10,953 nucleotides of DNA from Fibrobacter sp. (GCA_017520105.1 JAFWRL010000076.1:1-10953), one strand, 5' to 3'; positions 1-6,687 are shown, numbered from the stretch's first letter. Numbers and translations: made by a program. Notes: a model not told the origin generated them from the sequence alone.

Positions 1-1
1 A

Positions 2-892
2 ACCGACCACAAGGTCACGACTCAAGACGTCCAGTGGGACTTCGTCCCCGGCGAAACGCTTGAAGTCTCGTCCATTAAGATTCCGGTCACCATATCGGAA
101 GAAACCATGAAGCAGGCGAAATTGCTGAACGACAAGACGACACTCGATTCCATGATTGTCCCCGTCACGCTCAGCACGAGTCTCGAGAACCCGATCCTTC
201 TTAGCGACAAGGGCGATACGCTCGCGCTTTACAAGGTCGAGAACGACAAGAACAATTCCAAATATTTGACAGTCATCCCGAACATCGATGTCGGAACATA
301 CTCGTTTACCGTATCGTCAAGCGATTCCGCCATCCAGTCCCCGCAAGTCCTGAAAGCTTTCGGAGAAACAAAATCCGGCATGAAAATCATCAACAACGAT
401 CACTGGAAAGCGTTTGGCAATGTTCTCGGAATCAGTTTCTGGATAACCAAGGACAAGGCTTCCCCCAGTGACTCCATGTTCCTTCTCTCGAAAGACCAGG
501 ACAGCGACGTTTATTTCAGCCTAGTCGCCGGAAAGAAATCGGATGAACTCTGTGCCGAATTTTTCAAAAGGGATTCATCTTCGTCGACAGTCGACAGCTC
601 CGGAGGCTACTACACACTGAAGGATTCGTCCTGTCATAAAATTCTGGACGGGGAACGCCACCATTATTCGATATTCATCCAAAAGCACCATGTTGTTATC
701 GCTATCGATGGCAGAGTCGTCGATACCAAGGACTTCAGGGATCAATACCAGAGCATTTCCCCGATTACCATAGGGAACAACAATCTGGAAAACCTCGTCA
801 TCTACACGCTCGGGGAATCCATCACGCAGAGCGATAACGGTTGGGATCTCTTGCACGCCTGGCTTTCAGCATTCTACCAGTTGCAGAAATAA
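2..892 (+). CDS. C-terminal part of a large probable surface/secreted protein with a LamG-like domain
   Basis: The frame is open from base 2, so the gene begins before the window; 296 residues are visible. The first 105 residues or so look like beta-rich repeats of an extracellular protein (alternating hydrophobic residues, many Ser/Thr/Asp). From about residue 125 to 275 the pattern resembles a LamG/concanavalin A-like sandwich: a GISFWITKD strand, an FLLSKDQDSDVYFSLVAG segment, RHHYSIFIQKHHVVIAIDGRVVD, which matches the usual 'hxhhxhxhDG' core, and an ITIGNNN strand. Such domains bind carbohydrate or protein ligands outside the cell. The internal ATG at 107 is not taken as the start because the reading frame and fold continue upstream of it. 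It ends in LQK and a TAA stop, with no secretion-sorting tail that I recognise. Exact function is unknown. The LamG call is from pattern only and could be wrong in detail. Confidence 0.6.
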   Translation, partial: TDHKVTTQDVQWDFVPGETLEVSSIKIPVTISEETMKQAKLLNDKTTLDSMIVPVTLSTSLENPILLSDKGDTLALYKVENDKNNSKYLTVIPNIDVGTYSFTVSSSDSAIQSPQVLKAFGETKSGMKIINNDHWKAFGNVLGISFWITKDKASPSDSMFLLSKDQDSDVYFSLVAGKKSDELCAEFFKRDSSSSTVDSSGGYYTLKDSSCHKILDGERHHYSIFIQKHHVVIAIDGRVVDTKDFRDQYQSISPITIGNNNLENLVIYTLGESITQSDNGWDLLHAWLSAFYQLQK

Positions 893-914
893 CAAGCCCA
901 AAGCTCAACCGGCG

Positions 915-1001
915 CTTGTCATGCCCCGCACCGACGTCTTTGACTACTTGCAGCAATGCTGCTTAGTAGTCATGATCCGCGTATGGGGAGCGCATCTCCT
1001 T
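915..1001. repeat. Expanded dispersed palindromic repeat with central hairpin
   Basis: The ends (TTGTCATGCCCCG on the left; GGGG, then GCATCTCCTT on the right) match the compact palindrome at 5514-5545, but here about 50 nt separates the two C4/G4 blocks. That inner part is itself a strong hairpin at 941-972: TGACTACT pairs with AGTAGTCA, and inside it GCAGCA pairs with TGCTGC around a single A, interrupted only by a T against TT bulge. No T-run follows directly, so it is not a standard terminator, although it could still stop or protect the transcript of the upstream surface protein. The rest of the 893-1072 gap holds the heptad repeats and promoter listed separately. Confidence 0.65.
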
Positions 1002-1026
1002 TACAACGAAATACAATTTTTTCTAG

Positions 1027-1054
1027 TAACTAATAACTAACAACAAACAACTAT
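1027..1054 (+). repeat. Four tandem 7-nt repeats upstream of the ferredoxin gene
   Basis: Four consecutive heptads are visible: TAACTAA twice, then CAACAAA and CAACTAT. They end 18 nt before the ferredoxin ATG. The same NAAC-type heptad, as NAACCTA, occurs upstream of gltA at 10672-10710, in the same orientation relative to its gene. Confidence 0.7.
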
Positions 1055-1065
1055 TTTTATATATT
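1037..1065 (+). promoter_or_regulatory. Possible promoter of the ferredoxin-reductase pair
   Basis: A TATATT hexamer at 1060-1065 (5 of 6 to TATAAT) lies 17 bp after CTAACA at 1037-1042 (4 of 6 to TTGACA). Transcription would start at about 1072-1073, on or next to the ATG at 1073, giving a leaderless mRNA. The gene has no Shine-Dalgarno sequence, which agrees. The region is A/T-rich, so a chance match is possible. Confidence 0.4.
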
Positions 1066-1072
1066 CCTTTCC

Positions 1073-1267
1073 ATGAAAATTCTCGTTCACGACAGAGGTG
1101 TTTGCTTGGAATGCGCCGGATGCGTCGGCGTCTGTCCCAAGATGGCTCTAGACATGTATGGTCTAGACTTGCAGATTGATCATGAAAAATGCATCCGTTG
1201 CGGACTCTGCGCAAGAGCCTGCCCCGCAGGCGCCCTCAAAATTCAGGAGACGAACGATGTTCTGTAA
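1073..1267 (+). CDS. Small 2[4Fe-4S] ferredoxin
   Basis: This 64-residue protein has two classical cluster motifs: C11xxC14xxC17xxxC21P and C40xxC43xxC46xxxC50P. The first three cysteines of each motif plus the last of the other would hold two [4Fe-4S] clusters, as in clostridial-type ferredoxins. It should be a soluble one-electron carrier. The next gene, a geranylgeranyl-reductase-family flavoprotein, starts 11 bp inside this one, so the two are translationally coupled and the ferredoxin is most likely its electron donor. The ATG at 1073 is the only possible start: an in-frame TAA lies at 1034 and any later Met would lose the first cluster. No Shine-Dalgarno sequence is seen before it (pyrimidine-rich TTCCTTTCC). 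Fold and cofactor are secure; the partnership is inferred from context. Confidence 0.92.
   Translation: MKILVHDRGVCLECAGCVGVCPKMALDMYGLDLQIDHEKCIRCGLCARACPAGALKIQETNDVL
1245..1250 (+). promoter_or_regulatory. Ribosome binding site that fixes the reductase start
   Basis: AGGAGA lies 6 nt before the ATG at 1257, inside the 3' end of the ferredoxin gene. It supports that ATG over the in-frame upstream one at 1176, which would add 27 residues without homology-like character and overlap most of the ferredoxin's second cluster region. Confidence 0.75.
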
Positions 1268-2444
1268 CAAAGAATACGACGTAGTCGTCATTGGTGCCGG
1301 CCCTGGCGGTAGCGTTGTCGCAAGGAACCTAGCCCGTGCAGGCCATAAAGTCCTCCTCCTCGAAAAGCGCGAGAAAATCGGATACCCCGTACGTTGCGGC
1401 GAAGCCAGCACCAAGCTTTCGGATTTGCAGACCTACGGTCCCGTCGATGAAGACTGCATCGAGACGATTATCAACGGACTTTATATTTACGGCCCGAACG
1501 GCGTGAACATCGACCTCGCGCAGAAAGGCACGGGCATCATGCTCAACCGCGAGAAGTTCGACCCATGCCTCGCCCGCCTCGCCGAAAACGACGGCGCAGA
1601 AGTCGTCACCCGCGCCCGAGCAGAATTTGTCGGTGAAGTAGAAAACGGAGCACGCCTCGTCCGCGTCAAGCTCGGCGAAGGCGCCGGAGAAACGACCGAA
1701 GAAGTCCGCGCCAAGATGGTCATTGCTGCAGACGGCGTTGAAAGCCGCATCGGGCGCCAAGTCGGCCTCGACTGCATCCAAAAGCCAGGGTTCACCTGCA
1801 CCGGCGTCGATATTCAAGTGCAAGGAATCCTCACCAAGCCGGACTACCTCACATTCTGGCAAGGCCACGACTTCATCAACGACGGCTACATCTGGAGTTT
1901 CCCGAAAGTCAAGTCCAACGTCACGAACTTCGGCGCCGGATTCCTGATTTCGAACAATCACGGCTCAAACGTCTTGGACATCACGATGGAATGGCTGTAC
2001 AAGCTCTTCCCGGGTGCACAAATCAACCACGTCGTCGGAGGCGCCATTCCCGTCTCAAGCGTCCTAAAAAATTATACACTAGACAACTTCGCCCTCGTAG
2101 GCGACGCAGCACACCACACGAACCCCCTCACCGGAGGCGGCATAGCGTCCGCGATGCGCGCCGGACGCTTCTGCGCCCAGACCGTCCACGAAGGACTCGA
2201 ATGCGGCAACTTGAGCAAAGAATTCCTCAAGACGTACGAAAAACGCTGCTACGATTACTTTGGTCGCATGCACGACTTTGAATACAAGTTCCGCAGGTTC
2301 CTCCTCGACGTGAACAAGGACGAGCAGACAGAACTCTACAAAGTTCTCCAGAACTTCGCGAAACACGGCTGCAAAAAACGTGCCTTCCTCCAAACGCCCA
2401 TATCCTCCGCGAAAATGCTTTACAAGTTCTGGAAGTTCAAGTAA
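1257..2444 (+). CDS. Geranylgeranyl reductase family FAD-dependent oxidoreductase
   Basis: The protein has 395 residues from the ATG at 1257. The N-terminal Rossmann motif is VVVIGAGPGG (9-18), followed by the acidic end of the second strand, LLLEK (33-37). A CGE motif with Cys47 follows (PVRCGEAS). AADGVESRIGR (about 158-168), the signature GYIWSFPK (210-217), and VGDAAHHTNPLTGGGI (281-296) are all typical of the geranylgeranyl reductase branch of the FixC/PHBH flavoprotein group. Family members saturate isoprenoid double bonds in chlorophyll side chains, archaeal lipids or quinones. The adjacent ferredoxin suggests ferredoxin rather than NADPH as reductant. There is no transmembrane segment, so it would be cytosolic or membrane-peripheral. 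The substrate in a Fibrobacter is not known: menaquinone side chain, polyprenyl phosphate and ether lipid are all possible. Its stop overlaps the convergent acyltransferase stop by 8 bp. Confidence 0.85.
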   Translation: MFCNKEYDVVVIGAGPGGSVVARNLARAGHKVLLLEKREKIGYPVRCGEASTKLSDLQTYGPVDEDCIETIINGLYIYGPNGVNIDLAQKGTGIMLNREKFDPCLARLAENDGAEVVTRARAEFVGEVENGARLVRVKLGEGAGETTEEVRAKMVIAADGVESRIGRQVGLDCIQKPGFTCTGVDIQVQGILTKPDYLTFWQGHDFINDGYIWSFPKVKSNVTNFGAGFLISNNHGSNVLDITMEWLYKLFPGAQINHVVGGAIPVSSVLKNYTLDNFALVGDAAHHTNPLTGGGIASAMRAGRFCAQTVHEGLECGNLSKEFLKTYEKRCYDYFGRMHDFEYKFRRFLLDVNKDEQTELYKVLQNFAKHGCKKRAFLQTPISSAKMLYKFWKFK

Positions 2445-3462
2445 TTGGTCGGCGAAACAAACCGCCCTTGTCAGCCCTAGTGCGAGTGAAAAGTTTTCTC
2501 GAATTTAAACATTCAAGAATCTGAGCAACAACAATCGACAAAACAACAACAGCAAAAGGACGCAACCATCCTAGTAGTCCTGCTTGCAAATTGATACCGA
2601 AAAGAGACTGACAAAGCCTAAGCATAACAAGGCCTATTATGGGGTGGAATATATAAACATTGAGAGACAGCTTATCACCGATATATTCCAAAGGTCTGCA
2701 ATACGACTTATTTGGAATTTTGATTGCGATTACAAAAACAGCCAAGGAATAAAATAACGTCCCCAGACTGAACATTTTTACGGGGGCATCAAAAGCCACA
2801 TTGCAAGCGGCAAACGCACATCCGGCAAACATCGTCAAGAGCAGAACCGTATAAGGAATAGATTTGAAAAAATCCTCTTTCGAGCGAAGATAATAACCAA
2901 AAAGGAAAAAAGGCATAGCCTCCGTCAAAAAATTCATTTTAAACATCCACGGTACACGCATGGTTTCGCAATAAGTCGTTAAAACAACCTTGAATACGAA
3001 CAAGAAAGGGATTGCAAACATTACGCAATGCTCTTTTTTATGCTTAACCAAGAAATACCAAACAAAATAAGTTTCAACCATAGCGATCAAATACCAGAGC
3101 GGTATTGCAAAGTCTATGGTACAAAACACAATATATTTAATGGGTGTAGTGTAGTTAAAATTGAGCGAGAGCCATTCTGCAACAACGCCCTGTTGAATTT
3201 TAAACAAAATATGGAGAACCAGAAAAACAGCATAGCTCCAGAGAAAAATCTTCAAAATTTTAAAAAAGCGTCTTTTTATCACAGATTCATCTTTGCCAAA
3301 AGCAAAATAACCTGCAATCATTAGAAAAAGCGGAACCGCAAACGACGAAAAAGACCTATGAACAACTATACCGGTAATTCCAGGAAAATGGACATGGACA
3401 AAAACCACACTGATACACGCAAGACCTTTAAATAAATTAAGAACATCGCTTTTTTCTGCCAT
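2437..3462 (-). CDS. Membrane acyltransferase, acyltransferase-3 family
   Basis: This is a 341-residue, very hydrophobic protein with roughly ten membrane segments. The N-terminus, VLNLFKGLACISVVFVHVHF (7-26), with histidines 23 and 25, and the following SSFAVPLFLMIAGYF match the start of the acyltransferase-3 (OafA/NolL/YrhL) family. The C-terminal SLNVYIFHPIIG fits the last conserved motif. These proteins move acetyl or other acyl groups onto cell-surface sugars, O-antigen or exopolysaccharide at the inner membrane; the substrate cannot be read from the sequence. The ATG at 3462 has a good AGGAG 5 nt upstream (3468-3472). FISUC lipoprotein 1 ends 54 bp upstream on the same strand with no clear terminator, so co-transcription is possible. 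The gene is visibly richer in A/T than the ferredoxin-reductase pair and ilvE, which may point to recent acquisition. Confidence 0.82.
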   Translation of the reverse strand: MAEKSDVLNLFKGLACISVVFVHVHFPGITGIVVHRSFSSFAVPLFLMIAGYFAFGKDESVIKRRFFKILKIFLWSYAVFLVLHILFKIQQGVVAEWLSLNFNYTTPIKYIVFCTIDFAIPLWYLIAMVETYFVWYFLVKHKKEHCVMFAIPFLFVFKVVLTTYCETMRVPWMFKMNFLTEAMPFFLFGYYLRSKEDFFKSIPYTVLLLTMFAGCAFAACNVAFDAPVKMFSLGTLFYSLAVFVIAIKIPNKSYCRPLEYIGDKLSLNVYIFHPIIGLVMLRLCQSLFGINLQAGLLGWLRPFAVVVLSIVVAQILECLNSRKLFTRTRADKGGLFRRPIT

Positions 3463-3516
3463 ATTTACTCCTGAACTATGTCAAAAAATTAAAAAAATGC
3501 ACAGACCTCATTATGG

Positions 3517-4866
3517 TTATTCAGCATCCTTGAGACAACGAACCGAAAACTCCGATTCCTTGGTGCTATAGCAAGGGCCTTCTACTTCGTAGTAATCGTC
3601 TATAGACAAAGACGCCACATCAGCCCCCACCCGCATAACATACACGCTTGTTTCACTGTATTCAGTTGATGTCAAAAAGAACGCGGTATAGCCAGCTAGA
3701 TTGTATTCCGGTGATCGGTATGCTTTAATACGCTTTCCACCAGCAGGCACTGCAGAAAAACCGGTCTTATCGCAACCTTGACCGCCATAATCCCAACCAC
3801 TAGCGGCCCTGAACATATCGGCAAAGCTACATTGTTCTTCTTCATATTCAAGTTTCACAAAAGATAACAATGTGTCGAATTCAGCCTTTGATGGCAAATG
3901 CCAGCCTTCGGGGCAAATGTCCCTTGCCACGTCCCATTTATAAAGGCGTCCACCCGCTTCGCAATATTCGGGAACATCTTCGTAGCAATGTCCAATTCCG
4001 CCACCAGCATAATTGAGATTTTCGGCCATCCAAACCTGATTACCAATCTTTACCGTCTTGTACGTTTTACCATCACGCCCGTCTTTCAGGCTTCCATAAT
4101 TAATATCCGGGTTAAAACGGAATTCCTTCGGCACACCAAAACTCCAGGTCCTCAGATTCACCCAACCAAGTACCGAACAGTAATAATTGTTCGTAACGGT
4201 ATCTATTCCAGGAATAATCCGGCCAACATCTTCACCTTCGCATTTTTCATCGCGTTTAATAAAGTCGATTTCTTGCGCTTTCACCCATTTGCGCTCATCA
4301 TATCCGTCTGCAATATCTACAAAATGCTTACAAACGTAATAAATATCATCCTTGGGACTCAAGCCAATTTCGCCTTCGCGCTTACTTGTACATCCGTTGA
4401 GTCCAAGGTCACGGTCTGTACCAAAAACATCAAGCCCCACCCATTCATTTAAAACTTCATCATACTTATAGTAATAATCTGTTGTATCAGCTTTCCGCAC
4501 TTCTCCATCATACGGTTTGTATTCGGAACTGTTCGAAGAATTCTTATTGACAGACGAGGAACTCTTATCGCAGGAAGATGATTCCACCTTAGCATCGCTA
4601 GATGAAGTTTCCAACTTAGAACTACTGGACAAAGGTTCTGACATTACACTGCTGGAGGACGACTCCGACTTCGCACTGCTGAAAGACGATTCCGGCATTG
4701 CGTTGCTGGACGAAGATTCTAACTTTGCGCTGCTAGAGGACGACTTGACTTCATTGTCAACAGACATTTCCGTCAGTTCCGTGTTCACGCTGGAACTGCC
4801 TTCGTCCCCACAAGCAACGAGCATAATAACAAAGCACCAAAAGGCAAACCATTTTGTATAGGCCAT
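3517..4866 (-). CDS. Lipoprotein with Ser-rich linker and Fibrobacter major paralogous (FISUC) domain, copy 1
   Basis: The protein has 449 residues. A signal peptide ends in the lipobox LVAC (Cys19), so it should be lipid-anchored, probably in the outer membrane. Residues 41-115 are a Ser-rich linker with repeated SSSSS(A/V)(K/M)xE units, a usual flexible stalk in Fibrobacter secreted proteins. A middle region (about 118-258) contains imperfect YYxC...W units. The C-terminal FISUC domain (about 259-449) shows DGRDGKTYKTVKIGNQVWMA, AENLNY, GRLYKW, ICPEGWHLPSKAEFDTLL, GFSAVPAGG and SVRCLKD. The family is abundant in Fibrobacter; its biochemical role is not established, and cell-surface binding is only a guess. 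AGGAGGAG at 4873-4880 sets the ATG at 4866. The antisense frame over the serine linker is open only because of the codon mix. Confidence 0.9.
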   Translation of the reverse strand: MAYTKWFAFWCFVIMLVACGDEGSSSVNTELTEMSVDNEVKSSSSSAKLESSSSNAMPESSFSSAKSESSSSSVMSEPLSSSSKLETSSSDAKVESSSCDKSSSSVNKNSSNSSEYKPYDGEVRKADTTDYYYKYDEVLNEWVGLDVFGTDRDLGLNGCTSKREGEIGLSPKDDIYYVCKHFVDIADGYDERKWVKAQEIDFIKRDEKCEGEDVGRIIPGIDTVTNNYYCSVLGWVNLRTWSFGVPKEFRFNPDINYGSLKDGRDGKTYKTVKIGNQVWMAENLNYAGGGIGHCYEDVPEYCEAGGRLYKWDVARDICPEGWHLPSKAEFDTLLSFVKLEYEEEQCSFADMFRAASGWDYGGQGCDKTGFSAVPAGGKRIKAYRSPEYNLAGYTAFFLTSTEYSETSVYVMRVGADVASLSIDDYYEVEGPCYSTKESEFSVRCLKDAE

Positions 4867-4903
4867 AGCCAGCTCCTCCTCTTAAGGCAAGTGCATTTCT
4901 TTC

Positions 4904-4930
4904 AATATATATTATTTTAAAGAAAAACAA
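4904..4930 (-). promoter_or_regulatory. Weak candidate promoter for FISUC lipoprotein 1
   Basis: On the minus strand TTGTTT (4925-4930) precedes TATATT (4904-4909) with a short 15-bp spacer; transcription would begin about 30 nt before the ATG. The spacer is non-optimal and the region is A/T-rich, so the match may be accidental. Confidence 0.3.
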
Positions 4931-4968
4931 TAAGCGGTGAGGTATGAGGAACAAAGAGCAAAGATTAT

Positions 4969-5388
4969 CTATTTACAATACAGCCATGCAGGAGACTCGC
5001 ATGGTTTATCCCAACATTTAAAGGCATCACATTGCTTAGTAATCATCACCAATTCATTGTTGTAAAAAGCAAACGTGATTAATTCTCGATTCATCCAAGA
5101 GTTTCCGCCTTCAAGAATTCCCCACGCATAGCTATCTCTTTTTTCCAGATGGTCGCCGCCGATAAAGCCCAAATAAACCGTATCGTTTTTACTTTCAGCT
5201 CGATAGCACCAATAATTCACCGTTGAAAAAACTTCATGGGCATCCAAATAACTTCTAGCTTGTTTGTAGAAATCCTCATACGTTTTTTCAATTTTGATAG
5301 GCAACTCGTTATATGCGGACTCGCGAGAGCAAATCCCCGCAATAAAACACGCTAGGCACAAGGCAATTACGCCAAGCACCTTCTTCAT
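4969..5388 (-). CDS. Small secreted Cys-containing protein of unknown function
   Basis: This is 139 residues from the ATG at 5388, beginning MKKVLGVIALCLACFIAGIC, a typical signal peptide (positive n-region, hydrophobic core). The mature part has about 115 residues with several aromatic residues and Cys, including CDAFKCWDKPCESP near the end, which suggests disulfide bonds outside the cytoplasm. There is no exact lipobox. The frame is open to 5628, but that extension runs through the ilvE terminator and a repeat, so a start so far upstream is unlikely. An intermediate in-frame ATG at 5436 (MLFRTKIKKFLSFKF...) would add 16 basic residues to the signal; it lies 6 nt after a TATAAT box and could be used if the mRNA is leaderless. 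Neither start has a Shine-Dalgarno sequence. I do not recognise a family. The gene is more A/T-rich than ilvE. Confidence 0.6.
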   Translation of the reverse strand: MKKVLGVIALCLACFIAGICSRESAYNELPIKIEKTYEDFYKQARSYLDAHEVFSTVNYWCYRAESKNDTVYLGFIGGDHLEKRDSYAWGILEGGNSWMNRELITFAFYNNELVMITKQCDAFKCWDKPCESPAWLYCK

Positions 5389-5442
5389 GCTAAACTTAAA
5401 CGACAGAAATTTCTTTATCTTCGTACGAAAGAGCATATACGT

Positions 5443-5471
5443 ATTATACAAAAAAATCCCGCAGCAAACGC
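5443..5471 (-). promoter_or_regulatory. Candidate promoter of the small secreted protein gene
   Basis: There is a perfect TATAAT on the minus strand at 5443-5448. The hexamer 17 bp upstream is GCGTTT (5466-5471), a poor -35. Predicted transcription start is near 5436, i.e. at the in-frame ATG there. Confidence 0.5.
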
Positions 5472-5513
5472 CACAGGACTCTCGACATTTAACTAGATGA
5501 GGCCAGCCGCCAT

Positions 5514-5545
5514 TGTCATGCCCCGCTCCGACGGGGCATCTCCTT
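5514..5545. repeat. Compact dispersed palindromic repeat (TGTCATGCCCCG type)
   Basis: ATGCCCCG (5518-5525) and CGGGGCAT (5532-5539) are perfect 8-bp arms around a 6-nt loop, flanked by TGTC on the left and CTCCTT on the right. The same border sequences occur at 915-1001, and a related sequence at 9088-9115, so this is a member of a dispersed family rather than a single hairpin. It lies just beyond the ilvE terminator. Confidence 0.7.
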
Positions 5546-5548
5546 ATT

Positions 5549-5578
5549 AAAAAATTCCCGCAGATTTCTCCGCGGGAA
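5549..5578 (-). terminator. Intrinsic terminator of ilvE
   Basis: Read on the minus strand, TTCCCGC (5578-5572) pairs with GCGGGAA (5561-5555), directly followed by six Ts (5554-5549). It lies about 80 nt after the ilvE stop and in the right orientation. Confidence 0.85.
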
Positions 5579-5596
5579 ATAACAAATTCGCACATA

Positions 5597-5649
5597 CCTC
5601 GAAGCGAGTCGAGGACGAGCGACCTCATCGCTCAAAGCGACGGAGTCGC
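5597..5649. repeat. Three consecutive small hairpins just after ilvE
   Basis: The hairpins are CCTCGA/TCGAGG (5597-5614), GAGCGA/TCGCTC (5617-5633) and GCGAC/GTCGC (5637-5649), all perfect, with loops of 6, 5 and 3 nt and gaps of only 2-3 nt between them. They begin 7 nt from the end of ilvE and are transcribed with it, ahead of its terminator. Confidence 0.7.
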
Positions 5650-5655
5650 GAGCTC

Positions 5656-6687
5656 TTACAGCTCCACGACTTCAGTCCAGCCGAACGGGTCTTCCGCTTC
5701 ACCGAACTGGATAGCGGTATATTTCGTGAAGAGTTCCGTGCAGACTGGGCCCGGATTCACGCCGTCACCGTAGGTGAATTCCTTGCCGGCAACCGGATCC
5801 ACAATCTTCTTGATCGGGGTAATCACGGCGGCGGTACCGCATTCGGCGGTTTCGGAGAATTCAGCGAGTTCTTCGAACGGAACCTGGCGGCGTTCCACAG
5901 TGTAGCCGAGGTATTCAGCCAACTGCTGCAAACTCTTGTTCGTAATGGACGGCAGGATGGATTCGGACTTCGGGGTCACGTAGGTCTTGCCCTTGATGCC
6001 GAAGAAGTTTGCCGGACCGCATTCGTCGATGTACTTCTTTTCCTTTGCATCGAGGTAAATCGTGCTGGAGTAACCAAGCTTCTTGGCTTCGGCGAGGGAA
6101 AGCAAGCTGGCAGCGTAGTTACCGCCGACCTTCACCGTACCCGTGCCCTGCGGAGCGGCGCGGTCGAAGTTGCGGCTAATCATCATATCGACAGGCTTGA
6201 AACCGTCCTTGAAGTATGGACCCACCGGAGTCACGAACATCAACAGCAGGTATTCGTCGGAAGGCTTCACGCCGACTTCCGGACTCGTACCGATGAGGAG
6301 CGGGCGGATGTAGAGCGTTGCACCGTAACCGTACGGCGGCACAAAACGGGCGTTGGCCTTCACCACTGTGTGGACCATCTCGCGGAACAGCTCGACCGGC
6401 GGCACAGCCATGAGCACGCGGTTCGCGGTGTTCTGCATGCGCTTCGCATTCTCGTCAACGCGGAAAATACGGACCTTGCCGTCCTTGCCCGTGTAAGCCT
6501 TGAGGCCTTCAAAACCTTCCTGGCCGTAATGCAAGCAAGTAGCGGCCATGTGGATGCTGATGTCCTTGGAAGAAGAAAGTTCAACCTTGCCCCACTTGCC
6601 ATTGCGGTAGTAGCAGCGGACATTGTAATCGGTATCGTAATAACCGAAGGGGAGCGTCTTCCAATCGACAGTGTTCAAATCAAGCAT
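5656..6687 (-). CDS. ilvE: Branched-chain amino acid aminotransferase (class IV PLP)
   Basis: This 343-residue enzyme transfers an amino group between glutamate and the 2-oxo acids of leucine, isoleucine and valine in the cytosol. Visible family features: GQEGFEGLKAY near residue 55-65, RPLLIGTSPEVGV (128-140), the catalytic-lysine motif VKVGGNYAAS with Lys186 forming the PLP Schiff base, DECGPANFFGI (the usual EGxxxNxF segment), LPSITNKSLQQLAEYLG (GITR-like position), and ECGTAAVITPI near the end. Length and motifs fit the longer bacterial/eukaryotic type II subgroup rather than the ~309-residue E. coli type. The ATG at 6687 has AAGG 8-9 nt upstream. It appears to be a single-gene transcript with its own promoter region and intrinsic terminator. 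In Fibrobacter, which takes up ammonia and branched-chain volatile fatty acids in the rumen, such an enzyme would link both pools. Confidence 0.93.
   Translation of the reverse strand: MLDLNTVDWKTLPFGYYDTDYNVRCYYRNGKWGKVELSSSKDISIHMAATCLHYGQEGFEGLKAYTGKDGKVRIFRVDENAKRMQNTANRVLMAVPPVELFREMVHTVVKANARFVPPYGYGATLYIRPLLIGTSPEVGVKPSDEYLLLMFVTPVGPYFKDGFKPVDMMISRNFDRAAPQGTGTVKVGGNYAASLLSLAEAKKLGYSSTIYLDAKEKKYIDECGPANFFGIKGKTYVTPKSESILPSITNKSLQQLAEYLGYTVERRQVPFEELAEFSETAECGTAAVITPIKKIVDPVAGKEFTYGDGVNPGPVCTELFTKYTAIQFGEAEDPFGWTEVVEL

Noticed and set aside
1147..1167. TCTAGAC/GTCTAGA inverted repeat inside the ferredoxin gene
   Set aside because: It is a 7-bp perfect stem, but it encodes ordinary ferredoxin sequence between the two clusters (ALDMYGLDL) and has no other sign of function; probably chance.
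1329..1961. 210-codon open frame antisense to the reductase
   Set aside because: It is a shadow frame of a well-supported flavoprotein gene, without ribosome binding site or domain motifs.
3470..3500. TTGACA on the minus strand near 3480 as a promoter for the acyltransferase
   Set aside because: A -10 at the right spacing would fall inside the coding sequence and does not match the consensus.
4517..4861. Open frame antisense to the Ser linker of lipoprotein 1 (Leu/Glu/Asp-rich)
   Set aside because: Ser codons TCN and AGY read backwards give no stop codons and produce ELLxDD repeats; no start signals. The same applies to 8607-9041.
5389..5628. N-terminal extension of the small secreted protein to 5628
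   Set aside because: It would run through the hairpin train, the ilvE terminator and a dispersed repeat; the signal peptide starts at 5388 (or at most 5436).
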